Made by a program: the position numbers and the translations under genes | Notes under the pieces: model-generated | The model's input: the letters and a program-made list of their open reading frames with translations, nothing else | Told to the model about the DNA's origin: nothing | The model's database searches: none | Shown: in pieces, positions 1-7,512 of the stretch | How positions within the stretch are numbered: the stretch's first letter is position 1 | Layout: each line of letters opens with the position of its first letter | NCBI GenBank assembly: GCA_034423575.1 | Contig: DAOUIF010000021.1 | Location: 21,553-85,552, forward strand | Direction of reading: 5' to 3' | Origin: Bin87 sp034423575 | Lineage (GTDB): Bacteria > Chloroflexota > Dehalococcoidia > Lucifugimonadales > UBA3495 | Length of the DNA stretch: 64,000 nt

Positions 1-50
1 ATCAGGCTCTGTCGAGCGTTCTCATCGAAAATCAACTGCTTTTCGGGCAT
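1..50 (-). CDS. groL: 60 kDa chaperonin GroEL, N-terminal fragment
   Basis: The reverse strand begins an open frame with ATG at 48-50 reading MPEKQLIFDENARQSL, which runs off the window edge. The KQLIFDExAR pattern is the conserved N-terminus of GroEL, the ATP-driven folding chaperone of the cytoplasm. A strong ribosome site, GGAGGA, lies 8 nt upstream of the ATG. No CIRCE inverted repeat (TTAGCACTC-N9-GAGTGCTAA) is visible in the 250 bp upstream, so HrcA control is not supported. Only 16 residues are visible, so the assignment rests on this short but characteristic stretch. Confidence 0.75.
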   Translation of the reverse strand, partial: MPEKQLIFDENARQSL

Positions 51-301
51 GGCCGGGATCCTCCGCTAATGGGGTTAATGTAGTTGCAAGCAGGAATAGT
101 GATTCTGAAAAACGCGGTGCGCGTATGTTTCCGGGTGTCGCTTTCAGCACGACAATTTTCGGACAACATGGTCGAAATTGTCAACCTGGAACTGTGGTCG
201 GTGGCCGGCATGGTGCAACGGCGGCAGGTGACCTGATGACAAAGGGGGAAGGGGTTTGGTAACATCTTGTCGTCGAAAAACAGCACCGAGGAGTAAGAAC
301 G

Positions 302-556
302 TTGCCGGCTCAGAAAGCCCACCGCCAATCCGTAAAGCGTTACTCGCGCAACATGAGCGCGCGCCGCGCCACTCGTACCGCCGTCAACCGCGCCCGTCGG
401 GCCGTCGCGGCGGCCGACCCTGAATCCGAAGAGGCGGTGCGCAACGCCATGAGCATGCTCGATGTGGCGGTGCGGAAAGGCATACTGCACAAGAACAACG
501 CATCAAGGCGTAAGGGTCGCCTGGCGGCGGCGCTTAACCGATCCCGCGCCGGCTAG
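302..556 (+). CDS. rpsT: 30S ribosomal protein S20
   Basis: An 84-residue basic protein starting at TTG 302, with GAGGAG at 288-293 placed 8 nt before it. The sequence is rich in Arg, Lys and Ala, with the S20 pattern KxxxxNMSARRATRTAVNRARRA near the N-terminus and a C-terminal NNASRRKGRLAAALN helix typical of S20, which binds 16S rRNA in the small subunit. The length matches the family (about 85-90 residues). The gene is transcribed alone, divergently from groL. No convincing terminator follows it before the lexA promoter. Confidence 0.93.
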   Translation: MPAQKAHRQSVKRYSRNMSARRATRTAVNRARRAVAAADPESEEAVRNAMSMLDVAVRKGILHKNNASRRKGRLAAALNRSRAG

Positions 557-731
557 ATTTCCGGCGCGCCAGAGCATCGGATCGCCCGGGGGTCGGTTGG
601 ACCCTGCGGGCGTTTCGGTTTATCGGCCTGGCGCTGCTGTCGGCCCGCGTCATCCGCACCGGGGCTGCGCCAGCCACGAGCGCCGGCGGATGATCGTCGC
701 CGGCACTCAGGATTTTTGTGACCAATGCGTG

Positions 732-760
732 TTGACAACCCGTTATCGATTTATTAGCAT
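732..760 (+). promoter_or_regulatory. lexA promoter
   Basis: TTGACA at 732-737, a 17-bp spacer, then TAGCAT at 755-760 (4 of 6 matches to TATAAT). It lies 60 bp before the lexA start codon and just upstream of a LexA-type operator, as expected for autoregulation. Confidence 0.6.
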
Positions 761-769
761 ATCGGTGCC

Positions 770-781
770 GAACATTAGTTT
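770..781 (+). promoter_or_regulatory. Putative LexA (SOS) operator
   Basis: GAAC-ATTA-GTTT matches the GAAC-N4-GTTC half-site palindrome used by LexA of Gram-positives and Chloroflexota at 7 of 8 positions. It begins 9 bp after the -10 element, at the expected transcription start, where bound LexA would block its own transcription. Confidence 0.55.
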
Positions 782-819
782 GCGACGCGGAGAATACACA
801 AGGTGCGGAGGTAGCCCGA

Positions 820-1473
820 ATGCCACCGAAGAAAAATCTGAGGCCTCGACAGCAGCAAATCCTGGATTTCATCCAGCAATTCCTGGACGAAAACGGCATT
901 CCGCCCACGGTGCGGGACATTCAACGCGGATGTAGCATCAGCAGCACGTCGGTAGTCGATTACAACCTGCGGTTGATGGAGAGGGACGGGTATCTCAAGC
1001 GACGCTCGGAAGTGGCGCGGGGCATCGAGCTGCTGGACGAAACGGGTCTGCCGGTAGCCAACGGAGCCGCCCGGGTTCAGATAGTGGGCAGCATTGCCGC
1101 CGGCGAACCGATACCGGCTTTTTCCTCGGAGGGGGTTGACTCGGCCGCGGAGTTCGACATCGTGGAGGTGCGGCCGGACCTCAAGAAGCGGCACGGTACA
1201 CTCTATGCGCTGTCGGTCAAGGGCACGTCGATGATCGACGCCCTGATCGACGATGGGGACGTGGTGGTAATCAAGCCGACCAACACGGCCCGCAACGGCG
1301 AAATGGTGGTGGCCTGGCTGAGGGAGGAAGAGGAGGCGACTCTCAAGAAGTTCTTCCGCGAGGGCGACCAGGTCCGGCTGCAGCCGGCCAACAGCACCAT
1401 GGACCCGATTTACGTATCCGCGGACAACGTGGAGGTGAAGGGTCGCGTGGTGGAGGTGCTCCGGCAGTTCTAG
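820..1473 (+). CDS. lexA: LexA repressor
   Basis: A 217-residue SOS repressor and self-cleaving protease. Residues 1-72 form the winged-helix DNA-binding domain (RPRQQQILDFI, then TVRDIQRGCSISSTSVV as recognition region). The cleavage site is the Ala94-Gly95 bond in SIAAGEPIPA. The S24 peptidase domain carries Ser137 in KGTSMID and Lys176 in EATLKKFF as the catalytic dyad. GGAGGT at 807-812 sits 7 nt before ATG 820. The promoter at 732-760 and the near-consensus operator at 770-781 indicate autoregulation and induction on RecA-stimulated cleavage. The gene ends 14 bp from the convergent NrtS-like gene. The length is normal for LexA. Confidence 0.96.
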   Translation: MPPKKNLRPRQQQILDFIQQFLDENGIPPTVRDIQRGCSISSTSVVDYNLRLMERDGYLKRRSEVARGIELLDETGLPVANGAARVQIVGSIAAGEPIPAFSSEGVDSAAEFDIVEVRPDLKKRHGTLYALSVKGTSMIDALIDDGDVVVIKPTNTARNGEMVVAWLREEEEATLKKFFREGDQVRLQPANSTMDPIYVSADNVEVKGRVVEVLRQF

Positions 1474-1487
1474 GCCGCGAAGCGCCT

Positions 1488-1799
1488 TCAGTTTCGGCTG
1501 TTAGCCAGGGCTCCGTAAGTGGCTACCAGGAAGGGAACGCAGTAGGTCAACGGAATTTTCCAGGCCAAGGCGCCCGCCAGATCGCCGGAAAGTATGGCGT
1601 CACCCTGATTCAGCGCCGTGAGGGCAGTGCCCACCAAGGCGCTGGCGATTAACGAACGGCGCAGCATCGGCCAGTGACGCAGCGCGCAACGGAGACATTT
1701 GGTGATGCCCGTTACAGCGCCTCGGGGCCGGAAGGTGAAGCTGGCGCTGATGGCCGTAATTCGACTGCACCGTTGGCACGCGAGCGTATGGGCGGGCAT
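1488..1799 (-). CDS. NrtS-like small membrane protein with N-terminal CxxC pairs
   Basis: A 103-residue protein. Residues 46-100 match the pattern of the NrtS nitrate/nitrite transporter family: a hydrophobic segment, then ALNQGDAILSGDL, then WKIPLTYCVPFLVATYGAL. This gives two membrane spans with the conserved NQGD and WK-LTY motifs. The first 45 residues are unusual: Cys8-x2-Cys11 and Cys35-x2-Cys38 form two knuckles spaced like a zinc ribbon, with a basic surface. The ATG at 1797-1799 lies 13 nt after the truB stop, so the gene is probably translated as the last cistron of the nusA operon. The ribosome site is weak. Nitrate transport is family knowledge, not shown here. The short distance suggests co-transcription only, not a shared role with truB. 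Confidence 0.6.
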   Translation of the reverse strand: MPAHTLACQRCSRITAISASFTFRPRGAVTGITKCLRCALRHWPMLRRSLIASALVGTALTALNQGDAILSGDLAGALAWKIPLTYCVPFLVATYGALANSRN

Positions 1800-1812
1800 G
1801 TTCCGACTCGGT

Positions 1813-2826
1813 TCAGGCTGCGACGGCGGTAAGAGCGTAAGGCGACGGGTCGGGAAGGTCGAACACTCGGGTCGGCGCCAAACGGCTGGGTGGCTCGGTA
1901 CGGGCCAGGGCGAGAAACGCGCCGTCCGGGCCGTAGATGCGCCACAATACCGGGTCCGGCGACGGATCAAGTTGTGCGGATCCGGCAGGAATGGTCTGGC
2001 CGTTGCGGACGGCCCATGCACGGTCTGCGTCGACCCGCACGGAGGGTAGTTCCCGCAGAGCCCAGTCGACAGGACGTAGGTGGTGAGCCCAATCGCCGCA
2101 GGATGCTGCATCTTCCAGGGCATCCGGGGTGATTCCGTCGGCGCATTCGAACTGCCCGCAGGAAAGGCGAACTAGTCCGGTGACGTAGGCGCCGCAGCCC
2201 AGCATTTGGCCCAGGTCATGGGCGATGGACCGGAGATACGTGCCCCGCCCGCACTCAACGGTGAGCGTGGCGAAAGGAAGCTGGATGTCGTCTATGGATA
2301 TGGACCGCACGGACACCCGGCGCGGCGAGCGTTCGATCTCTCGGCCGGCGCGGGCAAGATCGTAGAGGCGACGCCCGTCGACCTTGATCGCGCTGTACAT
2401 CGGAGGCAGTTGCTCGATTTCGCCAACGAAGTTCCCGAGGGATGCGGCAATGTCGGCGCGGGTCAGTGGCGACGCGTCGCCAGTCTCTTCGATTTCCCCT
2501 TCGGCGTCGTAGGTGTTGCTGACGGAGCCCAACCGGACTGTCATGCGATATCGCTTCCAACCCGAAACGACCAGTTCCATGAGCCGCGTGGCCTGCCCGA
2601 AACAGATGGGAAGCACGCCTTCGGCCAGGGGGTCCAGCGTACCGGCGTGGCCGACTTTGCGGCGCTGCCCCGTGAGGCGCTTCACGCGCCGGACCGCGTC
2701 CATCGAGGTGATGCCGGCGGGTTTGTAGAGATTGAGGAATCCGTTGATCGCCGGCCGCCCGCGTTCAGCAGCAAGCATAGGCTCACGCGCGTCCCGCCCA
2801 GGCCTGGGCGCCATCCTCCGACTCAT
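1813..2826 (-). CDS. truB: tRNA pseudouridine(55) synthase TruB
   Basis: Makes pseudouridine 55 in the T-loop of tRNAs. The catalytic motif GHAGTLDPLAEGVL carries the nucleophile Asp65. NGFLNLYKPAGITS near residue 28 and RGTYLRSIAHDLG in the second half are family signatures, followed by a C-terminal PUA-like extension. It is 337 residues from ATG 2826, which has GGAGGT 5 nt upstream but overlaps rbfA by 44 nt. The alternative ATG at 2778 (Met17) lies 4 nt after the rbfA stop and would remove a basic 16-residue extension. The start is therefore uncertain, while the function is secure. Position after infB and rbfA is the common bacterial order. Confidence 0.94.
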   Translation of the reverse strand: MSRRMAPRPGRDAREPMLAAERGRPAINGFLNLYKPAGITSMDAVRRVKRLTGQRRKVGHAGTLDPLAEGVLPICFGQATRLMELVVSGWKRYRMTVRLGSVSNTYDAEGEIEETGDASPLTRADIAASLGNFVGEIEQLPPMYSAIKVDGRRLYDLARAGREIERSPRRVSVRSISIDDIQLPFATLTVECGRGTYLRSIAHDLGQMLGCGAYVTGLVRLSCGQFECADGITPDALEDAASCGDWAHHLRPVDWALRELPSVRVDADRAWAVRNGQTIPAGSAQLDPSPDPVLWRIYGPDGAFLALARTEPPSRLAPTRVFDLPDPSPYALTAVAA

Positions 2827-3175
2827 CCGGCACCTCCAGATCGTCGATGAGCTGCATCAAGCGATCGGCTTCCAGCATGGCGTCGTCCAGCTGGAAGGTG
2901 AGGAACGGCACGTGGCGCAGGGAGACTCGGGTCCGCAACTCGCGGCGGAGATAGGACGCAGAGGACTGAATTCCGGCCAGGGCTTCCTGGCGGATCGCCT
3001 CCGTGCCCATCACGCTGACGTAGACCCGGGCACTGCGCAGGTCCGACGCGGTACGCACCTGGGTGACGGTGATGATGCCGCGCAGCCGAGGGTCGTTGAC
3101 CTGTGAAGCGAGCAGGGCAGCGATCTCCTCACGAAGCAGGCCGTTGACCCGCTCCATTCGTCTGCGGTCCGCCAT
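2783..3175 (-). CDS. rbfA: Ribosome-binding factor A
   Basis: A 130-residue KH-fold protein that helps late 30S subunit maturation at the 5' end of 16S rRNA and is important in the cold. Visible hallmarks are the N-terminal RRRMERVNGLLREEIAALL helix, NDPRLRGIITVTQV, and the RARVYVSVMG strand. The C-terminal tail is acidic. It lies between infB and truB with a 29-nt gap from the infB stop and is part of the nusA operon. Length and order are normal. Confidence 0.94.
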   Translation of the reverse strand: MADRRRMERVNGLLREEIAALLASQVNDPRLRGIITVTQVRTASDLRSARVYVSVMGTEAIRQEALAGIQSSASYLRRELRTRVSLRHVPFLTFQLDDAMLEADRLMQLIDDLEVPDESEDGAQAWAGRA

Positions 3176-3204
3176 GGATAAACCTCGCAGTGTCCTTTGG
3201 GGCG

Positions 3205-5013
3205 TTAGTTCGCTCGCTCCATGCGGTAGGCCACGATCAGATCGCCTTCTTCGAAGTCGTTAAAGTCGTTCAGGACGATACCGCATTCGGTGCCGGCGGT
3301 GGCCTGGTTGACCTCGTCGCGGAAGTGGCGGAGGCTGCCGATCTGGGTTTCCGTGAGCACGTCGTCGTCGCGCATTACGCGGATACTACCCTGCCTGACG
3401 ATCCGGCCATCGAGGACGCGGCAACCGGCGATGCGGACACCCCGGCGCCCGGGGAAGATTTCGCGGATCTCGGCGCGGCCCACGACCATCTCTTCGTACT
3501 CGGGCTCCAGCAATCCCTGGAGGGCGGATTCCACATCTTCCAGCAGGCGGTAGATGATCTGGTAGTCACGGACCTCGACACCAAGCCGCTCGGCGGTGCG
3601 CTCGGCGCCCACCTCGAACCCGACGTTGAACGCCAGCACGATGCCTCCGGAAGCTGCGGCCAACTGCACGTCCGAATCGCTGACCGATCCGGACCCGGAG
3701 TGGATGATGCGAGCCTTGACCTCGCCTTCGGACAGTTGCTCAATGGATTGGACGGCGGCTTCAACGCTGCCCTGGACGTCGGCTTTGAGGACGAGCACCA
3801 GTTCCTTGACGTCGCCGGCGTCGATCTGCTTCACGACGCTGTCCAGCGTCAGCACCGTTTCCAGGTTGCCGGTGCTGGAACGCTGATCGCGGCGGCCGGC
3901 CATTTGGCGCGCGGCGCGTTCGCTGCCGACCACCGTGAGGATGTCACCGGCTTCGGGCACCGCGTTCAGCCCCATCAAGACTCCGGGAGACCCTGGAGTG
4001 ATGGAGTCGATGGTTTGTCCGTGTTCGTTGGACATGGCCCGGACACGTCCCCAAGCGGTACCGGCGACTACATAGTCGCCAACGCGCAGGGTGCCGGCCT
4101 GGATCAGGATGGTGGCGGATGGGCCGCGGCGGCGGTCGAGGGTGGCCTCCACGACGACACCGGCGGCCGCACGGTCGGGGTTGGCTTTGAGTTCGAGGAT
4201 CTCCGACAGCACGGAAAGGTTTTCCAGCAGATCGTCGATACCGTCACCCGTCTGCGCGGAAACCGGCACGGCAATCACGTCGCCGCCCCATTCCTCCACC
4301 AGCAGATTGCGCTCGCTGAGCTGCCGCTTGACCACATCGGGCTGCGCGGTGGGGAGGTCCATCTTGTTGATCGCAATGACGATGGGTACGTCAGCGGCGC
4401 GTACGTGGTCGATGGCCTCATCGGTCTGCGGCATGATGCCGTCGTCGGCCGCCACAACCAAAACAGCGATGTCGGTCACACGGGCGCCACGAGAACGGAT
4501 TGCGGTAAACGCAGCGTGGCCCGGGGTATCCAGGAAGGTTATCGGTTGCCCTTCATGCACGACCTGGTACGCGCCGATATGCTGGGTGATGCCGCCGGCC
4601 TCTTTTTCGACCACCGCTGATTGACGTATGTAGTCGAGGAGGCTGGTTTTTCCGTGGTCGACGTGGCCCAGGATGGTTATGACCGGCGGGCGGGGCTGGA
4701 GTGCCTCGTCCAATTCCTGCGACGCGGCGTTGATGGAGGCCGTGTCCGCCCTCTGCTCTGCGAGCCGGGTGCGGACCCCGTAGGCAGCCGCCGCCACCGC
4801 CGCCACCTGGTGGTCGATCACCTGGTTGACGTTGACCATGATCCCGTGACGCATCAACTGCTTGATGACGTCGATTGGCGACTGGTCCAGGAGTTCGGCC
4901 AGGTCCTTGACGGTAAGTGAATCAGGCAGGACCAATGCGCGCGATGCGCCACGACGTGGCTCGCCGCGGCGGGCACGCCGGGCGCCGGAGCGTTGTTCGG
5001 TCGACGTAGTCAT
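3205..5013 (-). CDS. infB: Translation initiation factor IF-2
   Basis: A GTPase that brings initiator fMet-tRNA to the 30S subunit and promotes subunit joining. About 602 residues. After a short basic N-terminal stretch and an IF2-N helical region (SLTVKDLAELL), the G domain shows G1 GHVDHGKTSL, the switch I motif GGITQHIGAY, G3 DTPGHAAF, G4 NKMD and G5 SAQ. Domains II-IV follow, ending in the fMet-tRNA-binding C2 domain. The N-terminal region is much shorter than in E. coli, as is usual in Dehalococcoidia. The ATG at 5011-5013 is chosen because GGAGGAGGT at 5021-5029 stands 7 nt before it. An in-frame GTG at 5022 lies inside that ribosome site. Confidence 0.96.
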   Translation of the reverse strand: MTTSTEQRSGARRARRGEPRRGASRALVLPDSLTVKDLAELLDQSPIDVIKQLMRHGIMVNVNQVIDHQVAAVAAAAYGVRTRLAEQRADTASINAASQELDEALQPRPPVITILGHVDHGKTSLLDYIRQSAVVEKEAGGITQHIGAYQVVHEGQPITFLDTPGHAAFTAIRSRGARVTDIAVLVVAADDGIMPQTDEAIDHVRAADVPIVIAINKMDLPTAQPDVVKRQLSERNLLVEEWGGDVIAVPVSAQTGDGIDDLLENLSVLSEILELKANPDRAAAGVVVEATLDRRRGPSATILIQAGTLRVGDYVVAGTAWGRVRAMSNEHGQTIDSITPGSPGVLMGLNAVPEAGDILTVVGSERAARQMAGRRDQRSSTGNLETVLTLDSVVKQIDAGDVKELVLVLKADVQGSVEAAVQSIEQLSEGEVKARIIHSGSGSVSDSDVQLAAASGGIVLAFNVGFEVGAERTAERLGVEVRDYQIIYRLLEDVESALQGLLEPEYEEMVVGRAEIREIFPGRRGVRIAGCRVLDGRIVRQGSIRVMRDDDVLTETQIGSLRHFRDEVNQATAGTECGIVLNDFNDFEEGDLIVAYRMERAN

Positions 5014-5070
5014 GGGTAGCACCTCCTCCAGCGGAACCGCCGTCTAAGCGGGGTTGGGCCCCGCCTCTGG

Positions 5071-5406
5071 TCAGTTTTCCGCTTCCCGAACCGCACCACG
5101 GGCGGTCCCGGGCCCGGTGTGGTAAACGCCGGGCGCGACAGTTTCAATGAAATACCGTTTCAGAGTGTCCAGGTCCGCGTTGGAGATGGGGTTCCGCAGT
5201 CCCCGCTCCAGCGAACGACGGACGAGACCCTTTTCCCAACACGTCGCCAGATGGCAGAGGTAGACACCCCTGCCGTTGGCGCGTCCCGTGGCATCCGGCC
5301 GAACCTCGCCCTCAGGCGTACGGACGAGCCTGATCAGATCGCCTTTTGGCTTCTTAAGGCCGCAGGCGATACAGCTGCGTTCGGGAATGTGGCGCTGTTT
5401 CGGAAT
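5071..5406 (-). CDS. ylxR: YlxR (DUF448) RNA-binding protein, non-standard start
   Basis: A 111-codon frame between nusA and infB matches YlxR: RHIPERSCIACG, then KGDLIRLVRTPEGEV, then ATGRANGRGVYLC. YlxR is a small nucleic-acid-binding protein nearly always found in this position. The frame has no ATG, GTG or TTG before the conserved region. A TAA lies four codons upstream of PKQRHIP, and the only start-like codon left is ATT at 5404-5406, preceded by a weak AGG nine nt upstream. ATT starts are known (E. coli infC), so initiation at ATT is the simplest reading. A frameshift near the 5' end is the alternative. The 60 bp between this start and the nusA stop hold nothing else. Confidence 0.8.
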   Translation of the reverse strand: MPKQRHIPERSCIACGLKKPKGDLIRLVRTPEGEVRPDATGRANGRGVYLCHLATCWEKGLVRRSLERGLRNPISNADLDTLKRYFIETVAPGVYHTGPGTARGAVREAEN

Positions 5407-5466
5407 TTGCGATTACCTGGGTGGAGCACGACACGGAGCATGGCCGGAATGGGATGGCGGCGGAGC

Positions 5467-7284
5467 CTATCTGCGGCGGGGTCCGGGTCCGCGCGCGCCC
5501 GGCACGTTGCCGCCGCGGCGATTGCCGCCGCCACGGCGCCGCCGGCGGTCGCCTCCCCTGAAATCGCCGACGATGTCTTCCGCGAATCGGATCTTCCCGG
5601 CGTCCGGCGCAAGATTGGGAAGGCCCGCTAGGAGTTCAGCCATTGCGGGGTCAGCCTCCTCGTCGTCGTCCTCGAATTCTTCCTCGTCGTCCTCGAATTC
5701 TTCGACCACGTCGTCGAGGGTCAAAGTTTCAAGGGCGTCAACGCTGAGCCCCACGGCTTCGTCTGCCGCTGGGTCCTCGAGGGCAGCTGCGGCTGCGGCG
5801 GCCTCTTCCTCAGCGATGAGAGCGTCCAGCAACACGTCCTCGTCGTAATCGGGATCCGCAACTTCAGCCGGCTCGGACGGGGTTCCAACGACTGCTTCTT
5901 GCAATTGAGCTACAGCAGGTTCCGGTTCGGTTCCAGCCGGGGTAGCGTCCTCTTCGGGGACGAGGTTTTCGATCTCGGCCTGGACGGTTTCTGACACCGG
6001 CGAAACTTCCAGCAGCGCCTCGGCCTCTGCGACAATGTCCGCCACTGGGACCAATTCCACCGGTTGCGGCTCAGGAGCCACCGGCCCGGGAGCCTCGACG
6101 GCAGCCGCCGCCGCGGCGGCTTCGGCTTCAGCAGCAGCGATCCGAGCGGCTTCCTCGGCGGCTTCGGCCTGAGCGGCAGCGATACGGGCGGCCTCAGCGG
6201 CCCGCGCCGACCTCAGGGCTTCCCATTGCTCAACGTTCTTGATGTCCAACCGCCAGCCAGACAGCCGGGCCGCCAGGCGCGCGTTTTGGCCGTCGCGGCC
6301 GATGGCCAGAGACATCTGGCTTTCGGGGACTACCACGTAGGCGGTGTTTTCGTCAGGATCAAGTTCGACACCGCCAACATCGGCCGGGCTGAGAGCGCGG
6401 CCGATGAGGACGCGAGGATTGGGGTCCCATTCGATCACGTCGATCTTTTCGCCCTGCAACTCGTTCACCACGCTTTGGATGCGGTTGCCGCGCAGGCCGA
6501 TGCAGGAGCCCACCGGGTCGACGCCATCCTGGTGGGAGGACACGGCGACCTTGCTACGGACGCCGGGGTCCCGGGCGATGGCCCGGATTTCAACAGTGCC
6601 GTTGCCGATTTCGGGAACCTCGGCCTCCATGAGGCGGCGGAGCAGATCACGATGGGCGCGGCTGACCACAACCTCAGGGCCGCGAGTGGTTTGCTGAACC
6701 TCAACCAGGAGGACCTTCAGCGACTGGTTCTTGCGATACCGTTCGCTGCCGACCTGGTTGTCCGGGCGCATGACGCCGCGGGCGCGGTTCTGACTCTGAG
6801 CCTGGTGGGGGTTGAGGTTGATGAATACGGTAGGGCCCTTCTCGATGCTTTCGACGCTGCCGCTGATGATCTCACCCTGATAGGCAGAGTATTCCTCAAA
6901 GATCTTTTCGCGCTCTGCCTCTCGGAGGCCCTGCATGAGGACCTGCCGGGCGGTCTGGGCGGAGATGCGGCTGGTGTCGTAGGAGACCTCCTCGGCTTCG
7001 GATATCTCGCTGCCGATCTCGGCCGACGGTTCAATCCTCAGGGCGTCAATCAGGGCGATCTGGGTCTCCGGATCCTCGATCTCTTCAACGACACTGCGCA
7101 GCGGGAATATGCTGATGTCCCCGGTGTTCGGGTTCAGCTTGACGGTCAGGTTCTGGGAGCCGGCGACCCGGTCACGGCGGAAAGCGGTGGCCAGCGCGAC
7201 CTCCACCTTGTCCAGGACCAGCTCCTTGCGCAGGCCCCGTTCGGCGGACAGTTGATTCAACGCCATCATGAAATCGCTTTTCAT
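5467..7284 (-). CDS. nusA: Transcription termination/antitermination factor NusA with long acidic tail
   Basis: Binds RNA polymerase and nascent RNA and modulates pausing, termination and antitermination. Residues 1-130 form the polymerase-binding N-domain, then an S1 domain (GEIISGSVESIEKGP), KH1 and KH2 (SCIGLRGNRIQ and LAIGRDGQNARLAARL). The core ends near residue 355. The remaining ~250 residues are not family-typical: an Ala/Glu-rich probable coiled coil, a Pro/Glu-rich linker, a very acidic block (EEFEDDEEEFEDDDEE), and a final Arg/Gly-rich basic tail. GGAGGA lies 7 nt before ATG 7284. It is first in the operon after a TTGCCC/TATAAT promoter. No rimP precedes it, which is unusual for this operon. 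Confidence 0.95.
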   Translation of the reverse strand: MKSDFMMALNQLSAERGLRKELVLDKVEVALATAFRRDRVAGSQNLTVKLNPNTGDISIFPLRSVVEEIEDPETQIALIDALRIEPSAEIGSEISEAEEVSYDTSRISAQTARQVLMQGLREAEREKIFEEYSAYQGEIISGSVESIEKGPTVFINLNPHQAQSQNRARGVMRPDNQVGSERYRKNQSLKVLLVEVQQTTRGPEVVVSRAHRDLLRRLMEAEVPEIGNGTVEIRAIARDPGVRSKVAVSSHQDGVDPVGSCIGLRGNRIQSVVNELQGEKIDVIEWDPNPRVLIGRALSPADVGGVELDPDENTAYVVVPESQMSLAIGRDGQNARLAARLSGWRLDIKNVEQWEALRSARAAEAARIAAAQAEAAEEAARIAAAEAEAAAAAAAVEAPGPVAPEPQPVELVPVADIVAEAEALLEVSPVSETVQAEIENLVPEEDATPAGTEPEPAVAQLQEAVVGTPSEPAEVADPDYDEDVLLDALIAEEEAAAAAAALEDPAADEAVGLSVDALETLTLDDVVEEFEDDEEEFEDDDEEADPAMAELLAGLPNLAPDAGKIRFAEDIVGDFRGGDRRRRRGGGNRRGGNVPGARGPGPRRR

Positions 7285-7330
7285 GCTTATCCTCCGCCGC
7301 CGACAGTGATCAGATGTGCATCGTGTTCAC

Positions 7331-7359
7331 AGAAATAAAGCGGGTATCCGCCCCGCTTT
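7331..7359 (-). terminator. Hairpin in the nusA leader, possible attenuator
   Basis: On the reverse strand AAAGCGGG (7352-7359) pairs perfectly with CCCGCTTT (7337-7344) around a 7-nt loop and is followed by ATTTCT. It lies between the promoter and nusA, in the 145-nt leader. NusA operons are often autoregulated, so this may be a weak terminator or attenuator. The U-run is poor. Confidence 0.35.
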
Positions 7360-7435
7360 GCATTCCCGTGAACCGCTCGCTGCCGGTCGGTGAGGACCCC
7401 TCACTTTGCCCAGCAGCGGGGCGTGATGTGGCCGC

Positions 7436-7464
7436 ATTATAGCATCGGTATGGGGTCGGGGCAA
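7436..7464 (-). promoter_or_regulatory. Promoter of the nusA-ylxR-infB-rbfA-truB operon
   Basis: Reverse strand TTGCCC (7459-7464), 17-bp spacer, perfect TATAAT (7436-7441). The predicted start near 7429 gives a leader of about 145 nt before nusA. Confidence 0.7.
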
Positions 7465-7512
7465 GGGCGGCGCCGGCGGTCCGCCGTTGCGGGAAATTCC
7501 GTTCCCGACGGA

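Noticed and set aside
51..301. CIRCE/HrcA operator upstream of groL
   Set aside because: No TTAGCACTC-N9-GAGTGCTAA or near match was found on either strand.
6064..7338. 424-codon forward frame opposite nusA
   Set aside because: It is antisense to the conserved NusA core, with no ribosome site or recognisable domain.
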